Assembly: GCA_012841735.1 (NCBI GenBank)
Contig: DUUE01000030.1
Span: 1-5,537 of the forward strand
Reading direction: 5' to 3'
Length of the DNA stretch: 5,537 nucleotides
Origin: Bacillota bacterium
GTDB taxonomy: Bacteria > Bacillota > Dethiobacteria > Dethiobacterales > Dethiobacteraceae
The translations under genes were made by a program, and so were the position numbers. Shown here piece after piece: positions 4,746-5,537 of the stretch (position 1 is its first letter; the number at the start of each line of letters is the position of its first letter). The notes under the pieces were generated by a model that searched no databases, was not told where the DNA came from, and saw only the letters and a program-made list of their open reading frames with translations.

Positions 4746-5489
4746 GTGAAAGAGTTGCGCAGCCATGCCCTGGTCCTACGGACCATGCCCCTGGGCGAGG
4801 CGGATAAACTGCTCACCCTGCTGACACGGGAAGCAGGAAAAGTAAAGGCTGTAGCCAGGGGCAGCCGGAAGACAAAAAGTAAATTTTCCGCCCTGACAGA
4901 ACCGCTGACGCTTGGCAGCTATCTGCTGCATGCGGGCAAAACATTTTATACCTTCATCCAGGGAGAACTGCTCAAATCTTACACGGGGCTGCAGTATGAC
5001 CTGGAGCGCCTGGCCTATGCCCAGTATTTCTGTGAAATCTGTGACCGGTGCCTGCCGGAGGGGGAGCCGTCGGAAACAGTTTTCCACCTGCTTTTGACGG
5101 CGCTGGAAGCACTGGAGGCGGATCCGCGGCCCGCCCGTGTCGCCCGCTGTTTTGAGCTTAATTTACTGGAGGAACTGGGGTTGAAACCTGCCCTGGATGC
5201 CTGCCGCGTCTGCGGCAACACCGCCGGCCCGTTCCGCTTTGATCCGCATGCGGGCAGCCTGGTTTGTACGGCCTGTCCCCGGCCGGCGGACAGTTTGCCG
5301 GTTAATGCCGCTTCCCTGGCAGTAATGAGACGCCTGCTGGCATACGGTTTTCAAAAATTAAGCGTCTGTCTGCTTTCGCCGCAGTCCCAGGCTGAAATCC
5401 ACCAGGTATGCCTGGGGCTCCTGAATCATATTTTTGATGTAAAACGTTTGCAGTCTTTGCAGTTTCTGATGGCAAACAAACTGTTGTAG
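4746..5489 (+). CDS. recO: DNA repair protein RecO
   Basis: RecO is a recombination mediator of the RecFOR pathway; it binds single-stranded DNA and SSB and helps load RecA at gaps. The N-terminal OB-fold signature is clear: HALVLRTMPLGEADKLLTLLTREAGKV, then ARGSRKTKSKFSALTEP. A helical region and a C-terminal zinc finger follow. The finger is CRVC...CTAC, four cysteines at 153, 156, 174 and 177 counted from the GTG. The length of 247 residues is typical. I prefer GTG 4746 because the GAGGG site touches the ATG at 4740; starting there would add only Met-Thr. Just before the finger region, YFCEICDRC carries an extra C-x2-C-x2-C (residues 96, 99, 102) at a place where relatives usually have hydrophobic residues. 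The gene follows era by about 10 bases, as in B. subtilis, and is surely co-transcribed with it. Confidence 0.95.
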   Translation: MKELRSHALVLRTMPLGEADKLLTLLTREAGKVKAVARGSRKTKSKFSALTEPLTLGSYLLHAGKTFYTFIQGELLKSYTGLQYDLERLAYAQYFCEICDRCLPEGEPSETVFHLLLTALEALEADPRPARVARCFELNLLEELGLKPALDACRVCGNTAGPFRFDPHAGSLVCTACPRPADSLPVNAASLAVMRRLLAYGFQKLSVCLLSPQSQAEIHQVCLGLLNHIFDVKRLQSLQFLMANKLL

Positions 5490-5537
5490 CCGTTTCAGGT
5501 ACAGCGTAGTTTTAATAATTTTGCCCTCCCCGAGACA
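5490..5537. other. Right-edge non-coding stretch after recO
   Basis: No start codon with a ribosome site, terminator hairpin or RNA gene is visible in these 48 bases. An AT-rich patch, TTTTAATAATTTT, is present at 5510-5522. Confidence 0.4.
5500..5509 (-). repeat. Ten-base intergenic repeat, inverted copy 2
   Basis: TACAGCGTAG is the exact reverse complement of 1813-1822. It lies just after the recO stop. Confidence 0.3.

Overview
The window is a conserved housekeeping cluster from a Gram-positive, Firmicutes-type bacterium. The order pgpH - ybeY - dgkA - cdd - era - recO matches the yqfF-yqfG-dgkA-cdd-era-recO order known from Bacillus subtilis. Codon use is moderately GC-rich and overlapping or closely spaced start/stop junctions are common. 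I infer a clostridial (Peptococcaceae-like) lineage from the YlxW/YlxX-type DUF881 protein, the cluster order and the codon use, but the sequence does not fix a genus.

Layout. Positions 1-976 hold the 3' part of pgpH, whose product is a membrane-anchored HD-domain cyclic-di-AMP phosphodiesterase. ybeY (16S rRNA maturation and quality-control endonuclease) overlaps its end. dgkA (small integral-membrane lipid kinase) overlaps ybeY by an ATGA junction. After an 85-base gap comes a single-pass membrane DUF881 protein with a long uncharacterised N-terminal region, and then cdd (cytidine deaminase). A symmetric, bidirectional terminator separates cdd from a convergent 72-codon gene on the minus strand, which encodes a two-helix membrane protein and has its own extended -10 promoter and a strong Shine-Dalgarno. 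A GC-rich leader of about 200 bases with several competing hairpins precedes era (ribosome-assembly GTPase), and recO (recombination mediator) follows closely. The last 48 bases hold no recognisable gene.

How the genes fit together. YbeY and Era both act on maturation of the 30S subunit and 16S rRNA. PgpH controls cyclic-di-AMP, DgkA recycles undecaprenol or diacylglycerol, Cdd salvages pyrimidines and RecO repairs DNA. They form a conserved neighbourhood rather than one pathway.

Departures from the standard cluster. The unusual points are the inserted DUF881 gene, the reverse-strand small membrane gene whose last codons lie in the terminator hairpin, an Asp-to-Asn change at a normally conserved DgkA position, and the attenuator-like structure of the era leader. 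I see no mobile element, CRISPR array, tRNA or rRNA, and no clear evidence of a wholly new system.
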